Part shown: in pieces, positions 49,974-59,002 of the stretch
Numbering within the stretch: the first letter of the stretch is position 1
Layout of the letters: every line of letters starts with the position of its first letter
NCBI GenBank assembly: GCA_963731615.1
Contig: CAVSWD010000001.1
Location: 186,001-250,000, forward strand
Source: Gaiellasilicea sp963731615
GTDB taxonomy: Bacteria > Actinomycetota > Thermoleophilia > Gaiellales > Gaiellaceae
Length of the DNA stretch: 64,000 nucleotides
Direction: 5' to 3'
The notes under the pieces: model-generated
Databases searched by the model: none
What the model was told of the DNA's origin: nothing
The model's input: the letters and a program-made list of their open reading frames with translations, nothing else
Translations under genes and position numbers: made by a program

Positions 49974-51202
49974 ATGAGACGGGTCGCGGTCACAGGGCTC
50001 GGCGCGATCACACCGATCGGCCTCGACGCCCCCTCGTCGTGGCGGGCGGCCGTGGCGGGCGAGAGTGGCATCGGCTTCATCGAGACGTTCGACGCGAGCG
50101 ACTTCCCGGTGCGGATCGCCGGTGAGGTAAAGGGCTTCGACCCGGCAGGGGTCGCGCCGCCGAAGGAAGCGCGGCGGATGGATCGCAACGTGCTGCTCGC
50201 GCTCGGGGCGGCCCAGGAGGCCTGGCGGACGCGGGTATCGAGTCCTTCGACCCGGCTCGAGTCGGCATCGTCGTCGGCTCGGCGATCGGCGGCCTGCCCG
50301 GGATCGTGGAGCAGTCGAACGTCCTTCGCGACCGCGGCGCCGACCGAGTCTCGCCCTTCTTCATCCCGAGTGTGCTCGTCGACACGGCCAGCGGCCAGAT
50401 CGCGATCTCGCTCGGCCTGCGTGGCCCCAACTACGCGCCGGTGTCCGCCTGCGCGACCGGCTCGCACGCAGTCGGGGAGGGGGCCGAGATCATCAGGCGC
50501 GGCGACGCGGATGTGGTGCTCGCCGGCGGCACCGAGTCGTGCATCCATCCGCTGATCCTCGCCGGCTTTTGCGCGATGCGCGGGCTCGTGGCGGAGGACG
50601 AGGATCCGACCAAGGCCTCGCGTCCGTTCGACGCCACGCGAGCCGGCTTCGTCATGTCGGAGGCTGCCTGCATCCTGCTGCTGGAGGAGCTCGAGGCGGC
50701 GCAGGCGCGTGGGGCGACGATCTACGCCGAGGTGCTCGGCTACGGCGCCTCGAACGACGCGCACCACCTGGCGCAGCCCGATCCGGACTCGGTCGGCGTG
50801 GCCGAGATGATGCGCGCGGCACTCGTCCGCTCGGGCGTCGAGCCGGAGCGGGTCGGCTACATCAACGCCCACGGCACGTCGACGCCGCTCGGCGACGCCG
50901 CCGAGACGCGGGCGGTGAAGCAGGTCTTCGGCGATCACGCGAAGCGGCTTGCGATCTCGTCGACGAAGTCCGTCACGGGCCACTGCTTCGGAGCGGCGGG
51001 CGCGATCGAGTCGATGATGTGCGCGCTCGCGCTCCATCACCAGCTGCTGCCGCCGACGATCAACTACCGGAACCCGGATCCGGAGTGCGACCTCGACTAC
51101 GTCCCGAACGAAGCGCGGGAGGTCGAGCTGGACGTGGCGCTCTCGAACGCGATGGGCCTGGGCGGCCACAACGGCTGCGTCCTGCTCGGCCGCCTCGCGT
51201 GA
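49974..51202 (+). CDS. fabF: Beta-ketoacyl-ACP synthase II, one frameshift
   Basis: About 410 aa. Condenses malonyl-ACP with acyl-ACP in fatty acid elongation. VAVTGLGAITPIGLDAPSSW at the start; catalytic Cys in VSACATGSHAVGE, histidines in INAHGTSTPLGDAAE and SVTGHCFGAAGAIESM; end SNAMGLGGHNGCVLLGR. Near 50226 one G is missing: restoring it gives EAWADAGIESFDPARVGIVV. A stand-alone elongation synthase, no other fab genes adjacent. ATG supported by TACGAT. Its stop overlaps the ankyrin gene start (GTGA). Confidence 0.92.
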
Positions 51203-51774
51203 GAGCCGCGCTTGCCGCGGCCGTGCTGCTGCTGCTGGCTGCTTGCGGCGGCTCCGACGAGCCCGACCCGGAGCTGAACGCGCAGCTGCTCGCCGCCGCC
51301 CGGGCCAACCGCGTCGACGAGGCGCGCGAGCTGATCGAGCGCGGCGCGGACGTGAACGTCAAGGACGGGACCGAGCAGAGCGCGTATCTGTACGCGACGA
51401 GCGAGGTCGGGCCGGATCCCGCGCTGCTCGAGCTGATGCTCGCGAACGGCGCCGACGTGAACGCGAAGGACAGCTACAACGGCACCGGTCTGATCCGCGC
51501 CGCGCACCGCGGCTATGCGGAGATCGTGCAGCGGCTGCTCGAGGCCGGGATCGAGGTCGACCACGTCAACCGCCTCGGCTGGACGGCGCTGCTCGAGGCG
51601 GTCATCCTCGGCGACGGCGGCGACGCCCACGTCGAGACCGTGCGAGTGCTGGTCGAAGGAGGCGCCGACGCGGAGATCGCCGACCGCGAAGGCGTGACAC
51701 CGCTCGTCCACGCCGAGCGCAGCGGCTACGAAGAGATCGCCGCGATCCTCACTGCCGCAGGTGCTGATCGCTGA
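51199..51774 (+). CDS. Ankyrin-repeat lipoprotein
   Basis: 191 aa. Signal peptide with lipobox LLLLLAAC, then about four ankyrin repeats: LAAARANRVDEARELIERGA, LLELMLANGADVNAKDSYNG, IRAAHRGYAEIVQRLLEAGI, LLEAVILGDGGDAHVETVRV, ending SGYEEIAAILTAAGADR. A membrane-tethered extracytoplasmic interaction protein, of the kind sometimes paired with catalases or enzymes; partner unknown. Coupled to fabF by GTGA. Its 3' end overlaps the convergent kinase gene by 49 bases. Confidence 0.82.
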   Translation: MRAALAAAVLLLLAACGGSDEPDPELNAQLLAAARANRVDEARELIERGADVNVKDGTEQSAYLYATSEVGPDPALLELMLANGADVNAKDSYNGTGLIRAAHRGYAEIVQRLLEAGIEVDHVNRLGWTALLEAVILGDGGDAHVETVRVLVEGGADAEIADREGVTPLVHAERSGYEEIAAILTAAGADR

Positions 51775-53558
51775 TCGTCGAGCGCCCGCCGCACCGCGGC
51801 CAGGAGCTCGGTCGGGTGAAACGGCTTGCGGAGGAGCTCGGCCCCGTCGAGCGATCCCTCCGTCTCGGGCGCGTAGCCGGACATGAAGAGGACGGCAGTC
51901 TCGGGAGATCGGCCGCGCATCAGCGCGGCGGTCTCGGGTCCGGAGAGCCCGGGCATGACGATGTCGCTCAGCAGCAGGTCGAACGACCTGCCGTCTGCGA
52001 GCTCGAGGGCCTCGGCTCCGTCACGAGCGCTGACGACCTCGTAGCCGGCGCGACCGAGCATCAACTCGGTCACGTCGCGCACGACCTCGTTGTCCTCGAC
52101 GAGCAGCACGGTCTCGGAGCCGGTCCTTCGGTGTCCGGCGGGGCTGTCCGCCGTATCGGCCCGGACCGCTCCGGCGACCGGGAGTCGCAGGGTGAATGCG
52201 GCACCCGCGCCGGGCGTGCTCTCGACGTCGACCGAGCCGCCCGACTCCTCCGCGAACTCGCGAATCGTCGAGAGGCCGAGGCCGGTGCCGAGGCCGACGG
52301 CCTTGGTCGTGAAGAACGGCTCGAACAGATGCGGCCGGACGTGCTCGGGGACGCCGGTGCCCGTGTCGGCGACGCGCAGGAACGCGACGCCGGCCTCGGC
52401 TCCCGTCGTGATCGTGAGTGTGCCGCCGCCGGGCATCGCGTCTCGTGCGTTGATCGCGAGGTTGAGCAGGGCCTGGTCGAGCCGGCTCGCGTCGACCTCG
52501 ACGATGCAGGAGGCGAGAGCGGGGGGTGCGATCAGCTCGACGTTCGGGCCGATCAGGCGGCGGAGCATCGGTTCGGCGGAGGCGACGGCCTCGTTCAGGT
52601 CGAGAGAGCGGCTCGAACTCGACTCCTTGCGGCTGAAGGCCAGCAGCCGGCTCGTCAGGTCTCGCGCCTTGGAGGCGGCGACCGCGATCTGGTCGATCTC
52701 CTCCCGCAGCTCGTCGTTCGAGTCGCCGACCCGTTCGAGCGCGAGCTCGGCGTAGCCGGACATGGCGACGAGCAGGTTGTTGAAGTCGTGGGCGATCCCG
52801 CCGGCGAGCTGGCCGACGACCTCGAGCTTCTGCGACTGCCGCAGCCGCGCTTCGAGCTCCCGCCGCTCGGTGACGTCGCTGAAGACACCGTGCCACTGCG
52901 GCTCGCCGTCCTCCTCGACCAGGAAAGCGACGTCGCGCACCCAGACGTCGGTACCGTCGGGCCGGCGCAGGCGGTACTCCGACGAGAGCGGCCGGCCGTA
53001 TGCCAGTGCCTGCTCTTCCTCGTACACGGCGTCGGCTCGGTCGTCGGGGTGCACGAGCGTGCCCCACGGAGCCGGGTGCGCGTGCCACTCCTCGGCCGTG
53101 AGCCCGACGAGGCTCTCGATCGCCGGGCTGATGTAGTGCCAGCCGCCGGTGAGCACGGAGCAGCGGTAGACGACGACCGGCAGTCGCTCGACGAGCGTGC
53201 GGAAGCGCTCACGCGTCAGCTCGAGCTCCGCCTGCGTATCTCCGAGCGCACGTGGCTCCGAGATGTTGGCCAGCAGTGAGCCGATGTCGAGACCCTTGAC
53301 GAGTGCGTGCCGCAGCGGCTTGCGACGGTCGATCCCGTAGACGTTCCGCTTGCCGACGCGACGGCGATTCACATAGCCACCGGCAACGAGCTCGCCGACC
53401 ACCGTCTGCACGGCCCGCTCGGTGATGCCGACCGCGGCGGCGATGTCCTTCAGGCGGACAAGCGGATCCCGGTCGATGCAGACCAGCACCTGCGCGTGCG
53501 CGGTCAGGAATGTCCAGGGCCGCTCGGTCGCGGCGTCGTACTCGACACGATCTCGCAT
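51726..53558 (-). CDS. Fused winged-helix - PAS - histidine kinase - receiver protein
   Basis: 610 aa. Residues about 15-75 form a winged helix (TFLTAHAQVLVCIDRDPLVR, LKDIAAAVGITERAVQTVVG, GYVNRRRVGKRNVYGID). PAS about 110-235 (FRTLVERLPVVVYRCSVL, DVWVRDVAFLVEEDGEPQWH). Kinase about 240-470: H-box GGIAHDFNNLLVAMSGYAEL, N-box LLNLAINARDAMPGGG, G-boxes VADTGTGVPEH and GLGTGLGLSTI. Receiver about 490-600: VLLVEDNEVVRDV, phospho-acceptor LLLSDIVMPGLSG, LRKPFHP. No membrane span, so a cytosolic sensor. A DNA-binding domain at the N-terminus of a hybrid kinase is unusual. Confidence 0.88.
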   Translation of the reverse strand: MRDRVEYDAATERPWTFLTAHAQVLVCIDRDPLVRLKDIAAAVGITERAVQTVVGELVAGGYVNRRRVGKRNVYGIDRRKPLRHALVKGLDIGSLLANISEPRALGDTQAELELTRERFRTLVERLPVVVYRCSVLTGGWHYISPAIESLVGLTAEEWHAHPAPWGTLVHPDDRADAVYEEEQALAYGRPLSSEYRLRRPDGTDVWVRDVAFLVEEDGEPQWHGVFSDVTERRELEARLRQSQKLEVVGQLAGGIAHDFNNLLVAMSGYAELALERVGDSNDELREEIDQIAVAASKARDLTSRLLAFSRKESSSSRSLDLNEAVASAEPMLRRLIGPNVELIAPPALASCIVEVDASRLDQALLNLAINARDAMPGGGTLTITTGAEAGVAFLRVADTGTGVPEHVRPHLFEPFFTTKAVGLGTGLGLSTIREFAEESGGSVDVESTPGAGAAFTLRLPVAGAVRADTADSPAGHRRTGSETVLLVEDNEVVRDVTELMLGRAGYEVVSARDGAEALELADGRSFDLLLSDIVMPGLSGPETAALMRGRSPETAVLFMSGYAPETEGSLDGAELLRKPFHPTELLAAVRRALDDQRSAPAAVRIAAISS

Positions 53559-53591
53559 ACCTGAATGATCGTTCGCCTGTTCGAAAACTTG

Positions 53592-53640
53592 AGAGCACGT
53601 TTCGGAGTGACGACTAGAGCTTCATTTCGAAACGTGCTCT
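53592..53640. repeat. Short inverted-repeat element, copy 2
   Basis: AGAGCACGTTTCG and CGAAACGTGCTCT form a perfect 13-bp stem. Read on the minus strand, AGAGCACGTTTCGAAATGAA and the following GCTCT match copy 1 (32845 onward) with one change, and the other arm CACTCCGAAACG also matches; the central ~110 bases of copy 1 are absent. Confidence 0.75.
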
Positions 53641-53645
53641 GAGGG

Positions 53646-54291
53646 TCAGCTGACGAGCTCGGGCCTGAGCTCGTGCACGGAGCCGATGACGGCGTCGGCC
53701 AATGCGAGCGCGTCGGCGCCGGGCGGATAGTGCGCGTTCGGGATCGCGATCACCCGCATCCCCGCAGCATGTGCGGCGCGAATGCCGTTCGAGGAGTCCT
53801 CGATCGCCGCGCAGCGGCCGGGTTCGACGCTCAGCCGTCGTGCCGCCTCGAGATAGACGTCCGGTGCAGGCTTGCCGCGCGCGACCTCCTCGGACGAGAC
53901 GACGGCCGCGAACAGCGGTGCGATCCCAGCTCGCTCGAGCACCACCTCGATCAGGACACGGTTCGATGACGAGGCGACCCCGAGCGTGAACGACTCTGCG
54001 AGGCGCCGAACCGCCTCGCCGGCGCCGTCGATCAGCGGCAGCGACGCGCGGTAGCGCTCGAGCATTCGGCCCACGACCTCGTCGTTGATCTCGCTCCGGC
54101 GACTCGGCCAGGCCGATCCGGTCGTGCAGGTAACGCGACCACTCGGGCGAGCTCATCCCCATCATGTCGGCCTGCGCGTCGTCGTGCCAGGTGCCGCCGC
54201 GCTCGTGGGCCAGCTGCTCGCGGACGTCGTCCCAGACCTGCTCGCTGTCGACGACGACGCCGTCGAGGTCGAAGACGACGGCCTCGATCAC
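53646..54291 (-). CDS. HAD-superfamily phosphatase/phosphomutase, one frameshift
   Basis: About 214 aa. Motif I VVFDLDGVVVDSEQVWDDVR with the nucleophile Asp pair; motif II LGVASSSNRVLIEV; motif III Lys in EEVARGKPAPDVYLEAARRL; motif IV CAAIEDSSNGIRAAHAAGM. One extra base near 54091 must be dropped to join GLAESPE to EINDEVVGRMLERY. Resembles beta-phosphoglucomutase or sugar-phosphatase subfamilies; substrate unknown. GTG at 54291 overlaps the flavin reductase stop. Confidence 0.87.
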
Positions 54292-54749
54292 GCGTAGTCG
54301 CCGCCGAGCCGGATGAGCGGCTCGCCCGGCTCACCCGGCTCCGCGCGTTCGACGAGGCCCAGGAAGAGCGTATGGTCGCCGGCGTCGTGCTCGGCGTGGA
54401 GGCCGCACTCGAGCCAGCCGAGCGACCCGCCGAGGAGCGGTCCGCGCCGACCGTCGACGGCGTCGATCCCCTGCCACAGCACGATCGGCGGCACGCCGCG
54501 AGCGAAGTGCTGCGCCAGCTCTCGTTGCTCCGCCCGGAGCAGCGAGACCGCGAAACCTCCCGCGGCGCGCAGGAGCTCGTGCAGCGCGGCCTGCCGGGCG
54601 ATCGAGATCCCGACGAGCGGCGGCTCGAGCGCCAGAGAGGACAGCGACGCGACCGTCAGGCCGAGCCGCTCGCCGTCGAGGTCGACCGTGACGACGCTGA
54701 TCCCGACCGGGTAGCGCCGCATCACCTCTCTGAGCTCGTCGCCACGCAC
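54288..54749 (-). CDS. Flavin reductase-like FMN-binding protein
   Basis: 153 aa split-barrel protein. ELREVMRRYPVGISVVTVDL, GERLGLTVASLSSLALEPPL, VGISIARQAALHELLRAAGG, FAVSLLRAEQRELAQHFARG and LGWLECGLHAEHDAGDHTLF are the standard blocks. Reduces FMN or uses it with NAD(P)H, often supplying a monooxygenase; none is adjacent. The GTG at 54749 is supported by TAAGAT seven bases upstream. Coupled to the HAD gene by a four-base overlap. Confidence 0.9.
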   Translation of the reverse strand: MRGDELREVMRRYPVGISVVTVDLDGERLGLTVASLSSLALEPPLVGISIARQAALHELLRAAGGFAVSLLRAEQRELAQHFARGVPPIVLWQGIDAVDGRRGPLLGGSLGWLECGLHAEHDAGDHTLFLGLVERAEPGEPGEPLIRLGGDYA

Positions 54750-54756
54750 GGCGACG

Positions 54757-54762
54757 ATCTTA
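54757..54762 (-). promoter_or_regulatory. -10 box TAAGAT of the flavin reductase gene
   Basis: TAAGAT, seven bases before the GTG at 54749; decides that start over longer open frame. Confidence 0.5.
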
Positions 54763-54765
54763 GGA

Positions 54766-55662
54766 CTAGACCGCTCTACAGAGCGGATCGCCGGCCAGGA
54801 ACTCCTTCTGCGCGAGGTGCTGGCGCAGGTCGAAGTCCAGGTCGTAGGCACCGAGCGCTTCGTTCTCCCAGTAGACGTCGGGCGTGACGCCGGGGCCGAT
54901 GATCGTCGCGCGGTAGCGCGTACCGTCACCCTCGGGCCGGGCGCCGTGACGGTAGAACCCGTAGCAGAACTTGCCCGTGCCCTTGTGCATCAGGAAGCTG
55001 TTCTCGCGCTTCCAGCCGTTGCCGTAGGCCGAGTTGAACGTGTCGAGATAGAGGTTACGGCCGAACGTGTCGAGCGGAACGCCGGCCGAGGTGGACTTGA
55101 AGCCGTGCACGGGCTTCCCCAGGTACGTGAACGAGCCGAAGATGTGGTGGTAGCGCTTGTAGGCCCAGTTGAGGTGAATCGTCAACTCGGGTAGCGGCCC
55201 CTTCCAGTGCGAGAGCCGTAGCTCCCAGACCGCCTGTTTGACGGTCGCGTTCAGACCGTAGTTGGGGAGCGCGCGCTGCCACGACTGGAGTGCCCAGTAC
55301 GAGCCGTCCGGCGCCTTGCACGCGGTCACGAGCCACTGCAGATCCGGACCGTCGTACGCGGTGCACGCGTTCTTGAACGTCTTCCAGACGTCGCGCTTGT
55401 AGGTGCCGTAGCCTCCGGAGTAGTCGAGCTCGAACTCGACCTGCTTCCGGGTCGGCGTCGGCTGGATCGCGTTGACCGCGCCCCAGGCGAGCACGTTCCA
55501 GCGCTTGCCACGGGCATTGAAGCTGACGAGCGCCTGCCCGTTCGCCGCGACCTTGAGCGAGACGTCGCTCGCGTTGCGGTCGATGATCTCGGAGGCGGAG
55601 GACGTGGCCGGAGCGACGAAGGCTGCTGCGACCGCGACAGCGAAGACGAGACGAACACGCAT
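54766..55662 (-). CDS. Secreted protein of unknown function
   Basis: 298 aa. Signal peptide MRVRLVFAVAVAAAFVAPAT, then a soluble domain rich in Trp and Tyr: NASDVSLKVAANGQALVSFN, RGKRWNVLAWGAVNAIQPTP, GGYGTYKRDVWKTFKNACTA, LSHWKGPLPELTIHLNWAYK, RYHHIFGSFTYLGKPVHGFK. Four cysteines could pair. No catalytic signature. An ATG at 55689 adds nine residues and has GGAG close upstream, so the start is uncertain. I do not recognise a named family; it looks like a lineage-specific exported protein. Confidence 0.7.
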   Translation of the reverse strand: MRVRLVFAVAVAAAFVAPATSSASEIIDRNASDVSLKVAANGQALVSFNARGKRWNVLAWGAVNAIQPTPTRKQVEFELDYSGGYGTYKRDVWKTFKNACTAYDGPDLQWLVTACKAPDGSYWALQSWQRALPNYGLNATVKQAVWELRLSHWKGPLPELTIHLNWAYKRYHHIFGSFTYLGKPVHGFKSTSAGVPLDTFGRNLYLDTFNSAYGNGWKRENSFLMHKGTGKFCYGFYRHGARPEGDGTRYRATIIGPGVTPDVYWENEALGAYDLDFDLRQHLAQKEFLAGDPLCRAV

Positions 55663-55796
55663 GGAAAAACCCCGTTCCCTGGAGGACATCTACTCCAGTT
55701 CTCGGCGGGTCGCGCGGGAGTCTCGACCACTGAGTTGAGGGATCCACGGCCGAGGGGCGGCTGGCTGAGCCGCCCCTCGAAGCCGTTCTCGTGGCG

Positions 55797-56216
55797 TCAG
55801 ACCGTGCTGGTCGCCGGCCGCTCGCGCGTGAGCGCCACGCCGAGCCCGATCATCCCGATCCCGAGGCCGAGGTGGAGCCAGTTGTCGGCGTCGTTGGACG
55901 GGATCCAGTCGGCGGCGCCGACGATCCCGAGCAGCCAGAGCGCGAGATAGATCACGCCGCCGCCGATCAGGTAGGTGCGCGCCCCGCTGGCCGTCGCGGC
56001 GAGAGCGATGCCGGCGATGCCGAAGAGGCCGTGCACGATGTTGTGCAGGACGCTGACCTGGAAGAGACCGAGCAGCTCGGCGTTGCCGTCGTTGCCGGCG
56101 AACTCGAGCCCCTCGTAGAGATTCGTCGTGATGCCGGGGATGAAGCCGGCGATGCCCACGAGCAGGAAGACGATTCCCACCAGCCGGGCGACGTTCTGAA
56201 CGGGCGTACGGTTCAT
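55797..56216 (-). CDS. DUF4383 membrane protein
   Basis: 139 aa, four spans: LVGIVFLLVGIAGFIPGITT, LLGLFQVSVLHNIVHGLFGI, YLIGGGVIYLALWLLGIVGA and WLHLGLGIGMIGLGVALTRE. The HNxVH motif after the first span and NDADNWLHLGLG are typical of DUF4383 proteins, common in Actinobacteria; role unknown. ATG at 56216 follows GGAGG by five bases. Confidence 0.85.
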   Translation of the reverse strand: MNRTPVQNVARLVGIVFLLVGIAGFIPGITTNLYEGLEFAGNDGNAELLGLFQVSVLHNIVHGLFGIAGIALAATASGARTYLIGGGVIYLALWLLGIVGAADWIPSNDADNWLHLGLGIGMIGLGVALTRERPATSTV

Positions 56217-56294
56217 GCCAACCTCCGGTGAATGGTCGAGCAGACGTGTTCCGCCTCGGGCGGAACGTTCCTCTGCTGCGCCTGCAACGCGCAA

Positions 56295-57281
56295 TCAGCC
56301 GTGCGGCAGCTCTGCGCGCAAGGCGGTGCCTCCCGTCGGCTCGCTCGAGACGGCGAGCACGCCCCCGAGCGCGGCGACGCGATCGGACAGGCCGCGCAGG
56401 CCCGAACCGCGAGGATCGGCGCCGCCGACCCCGTCGTCGACGATCTCGATCGCTGTCCTGCTGCCGTTGACCGCGACCCTGACCTTCACGCACGAGGCGC
56501 GGCTGTGCTTGGCGGCGTTCGCGAGTGCCTCGGAGACGACGTAGTACGCGGCCGCCTCGATCGGCGGCCGGCGGCCGGTCGGCGGGCAGCTCGACGAGCT
56601 CCACCGGCAGCACCGCCCGTTCGGCCAGCGCTTCCACCGCAGCCGCCAAGCCTCCCTCGCTGAGGACGCGCGGATGCAGGCCCTGGACGAGCTCGCGGAT
56701 CTCCGCCAGCGCCATCGTCAGCTCGGCCTGCGCGCCCTCGATCAGAGCAGGCACCTCGGCCGGCTCGGTCTCGATTCGCCTGCGGACGAGATGGAGGTGC
56801 AGCGCGACCGTGACGAGGCGCTGCTGTGCCCCGTCGTGCAGGTTCCGCTCGACTCGGCGGCGTTCCTCGTCGCCGGCCGCGACGATCCGGGCTCGTGACT
56901 CGGTCAGGTCTCGCGTCGCCCGGCGCAGGTCGGTCACGTCACGGACGATGGCGACGACCTCGTCGCTGCCGCACGGCACGATCGCGCGCCTCGAAGTCCT
57001 TGAGCGAGCCGTCGACCGTCCGGAGCTGGTAGTCGGTGGTGGCCAGCGCGCCGGTCTCCAGTGCCTCCGTGATCGCGCCCAGCAACGCCGCCGAGACGTC
57101 GTCGGGGAGCAGCTCGAAGAGGTTGCGGCCGACGACCTCGTCGGGAGTGTGCGCGAGCCGCGTGATGTCGCCGGCAAGCTCGAGGTACTCGCCGTCGCGC
57201 GAGAGCCGGAACATCAGATCGGGAATGGCATCGAGCAGGGCGCGATGGCGCGCCTCGACCGGTGTGGGAGCCCCGTCCACG
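56295..57281 (-). CDS. PAS-domain sensor histidine kinase (HisKA_3), two frameshifts
   Basis: About 328 aa. PAS domain: HRALLDAIPDLMFRLSRDGE, VVGRNLFELLPDDVSAALLG. After an extra base near 56988 comes IVPCGSDEVVAIVRDVTDLR, the phospho-site region EERRRVERNLHDGAQQRLVT and IRELVQGLHPRVLSEGGLAA. After a second extra base near 56570 the ATPase domain follows: YYVVSEALANAAKHSRASCV, IEIVDDGVGGADPRGSGLRG. Both breaks are an extra G before ATC. GTG at 57281 is preceded by TACGAT (seven bases). Cytosolic; no partner regulator adjacent. Confidence 0.85.
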
Positions 57282-57288
57282 TTCTTCA

Positions 57289-57294
57289 TCGTAG
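57289..57294 (-). promoter_or_regulatory. -10 box TACGAT of the PAS kinase gene
   Basis: TACGAT, seven bases before GTG at 57281; supports this start over the GTG at 57298. Confidence 0.45.
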
Positions 57295-57397
57295 ACACGA
57301 AGCGCGAGGAGGCGGGGCCGTTTCCGGCCCAGCCTCCCCGCGCGTTCCTCCTCTGGGGGCAGGGGAGATCTTCAGCAGCTCGGCGCTGCCGCAGCCG

Positions 57398-58488
57398 TCA
57401 CCGTCGAGGCGGCGGAGGTGGCGGGGGTGCGTTGTACTCGTTGGTGTCGGTCGCGCTGGTGCAGCCTGGGTCGGCCGGGTAGTCGATCTTGCCGTCGCCG
57501 TCGTCGTCGGCGCCGTTCGAGCAGGCGTACGACGTGGGCGGCGGCGGGGGTGGCGGGGGTGCGTTGTACTCGTTCGTGTCGGTCGCGCTGGTGCAGCCGG
57601 GGTCGGCCGGGTAGTCGGTCTTCCCGTCGCCGTCGTCGTCGACCCCGTTCGAGCAGGCGTATGACGGAGGCGGCGGAGGCGGCGGCGCGTTGTATTCGTC
57701 GTGTCGGTCGCGCTGGTGCAGCCGGGGTCGGCCGGGTAGTCGGTCTTGCCGTCGCCGTCGTCGTCGACCCCGTTCGAGCAGGCGTAGCTCACGGGCGGCG
57801 CGTTGTACTCGTTCGTGTCGGTGACGCCCGTGCAGCCCGGGTCGGCCGGGTAGTCGATCTTGCCGTCGCCGTCGTCGTCGACGCCGTTGGAGCAGGCGTA
57901 GGACGGGGGAGGCGGCGGTGGCGGAGTCGAGCCGGACTGGGTGCCGAAGGCCTGCGCCCAGTAGATCCGGCCGGTCGTGGTCGAGGCTGCGCCGACGCCG
58001 AGCGACTTGTAGCTCGGGTTCTCGATGTTGGCGCGATGTCCGGACGAGTTCAGCCAGCCCTGCATGACGGCGGCGGCGCTCGTGTAGCCGTAGGCGATGT
58101 TCTCGCCCCAGCCGTAGCTGCCGACCGGGTAGCCACACGCGAGCAGACGGTCGCCCGTGCTGCGGGCGACGGGCGGCGCCGGGTCGTTGTGCGTCATGTA
58201 GACGTACTTCGCCATGTGGCGCGCCTTCCAGACCGAGGCGTTCGTCAGCGTCGTGGACACCGTCAGCTGCGAGAGGCCCTTCGAGGCGCGGTGCTGGTTG
58301 ACGAGCGTCGTCACCTGGGCGGCGAGATCCTGACGGAGCGTGCCCCAGTCGCTGCCGGTCGTGCAGTCGCCGACGACGGCGCCTGCGGCCTGCGGAGCTC
58401 CCGGAACGCCGGTCGGAGCGGTCACGACGAGCGCGCCGACGATGGTCACGGCGGCGAGCGCCCGCGTGAAGAACTGTGTTTTCGTCAT
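57398..58488 (-). CDS. Secreted CAP (SCP-like) protein with acidic DxDGD repeats, one frameshift
   Basis: About 363 aa. Signal peptide MTKTQFFTRALAAVTIVGAL. CAP domain (about 45-190): LVNQHRASKGLSQLTVSTTL, GENIAYGYTSAAAVMQGWLN, SSGHRANIENPSYKSLGVGA. Then four repeats SYACSNGVDDDGDGKIDYPA, DPGCTSATDTNEYNAPP with polyproline spacers; the DDDGDGKID loops resemble calcium-binding thrombospondin type-3 loops. One base is missing near 57701 inside the second-to-third repeat. The C-terminal end is uncertain (the other frame continues to 57286). ATG at 58488 follows AAGGGGAG. Extracellular. Confidence 0.78.
57425..57915 (-). repeat. Four coding repeats of about 125 bp in the CAP gene
   Basis: Each unit encodes a two-cysteine DDDGDGK/PADPGC block followed by Asn-Glu-Tyr-Asn-Ala and prolines; the third spacer carries the frame break near 57701. 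Confidence 0.85.
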
Positions 58489-59002
58489 GTCTCCCCTTCG
58501 TGTCGATGCACGTACGACGCGTCGAGTCTGCCGAGCGCCGACCACGTGCGGCCTCCGACCGAGACGGACGGTGACCCCCCATGCGATGCGGCACGGTAGC
58601 CGACTGCCGTCGGAGTTGCAAGGGCCATTTGGGGGGGTCGCGGCCATACGACGGAAGACACCGCCGGAACGCCGATCTTGCGCGGCTCCGAAGAAAAGGC
58701 TGACCGCGAACCTACCCGGCGGGCAGTTGCGCGCCCGTGACAGGAGTGGATAATCGGAAGCGAGGTTGGGGGACAGCTCCTGACCGAGCGAACCTCCGGC
58801 GGACCGTTGGGCGGCGACGGTCAGCCGGGGTTTCGCTGTGCCAGAGGTGAGAGCGGCGCGGACGGATCGCTGCTACGTTGAACCCAGCGCATTTTGCTCG
58901 AGCGTTGAAGCCTCCGAGGTTTCCGCCCGCAACACGAAGCCTTAGCGCAGCAGGAGTTCGTTCGAACTTCTTGCCCTGTGAGATGAACCGAAGGAGCATC
59001 AC
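58489..59002. other. Gene-free 0.5 kb with nested inverted repeats
   Basis: Between the divergent CAP gene and the gene at 59003. TACCGT near 58590 on the minus strand could give the CAP gene a ~100-nt leader. On the plus strand, ACAGC (58773-58777) pairs with GCTGT (58835-58839), enclosing CTGACCG (58780-58786) with CGGTCAG (58818-58824). This could be a structured leader. No known riboswitch consensus recognised. Confidence 0.4.

Noticed and set aside
57425..57915. Regularly spaced repeats considered as a CRISPR array
   Set aside because: Coding repeats with DDDGDGK blocks inside the CAP protein gene.
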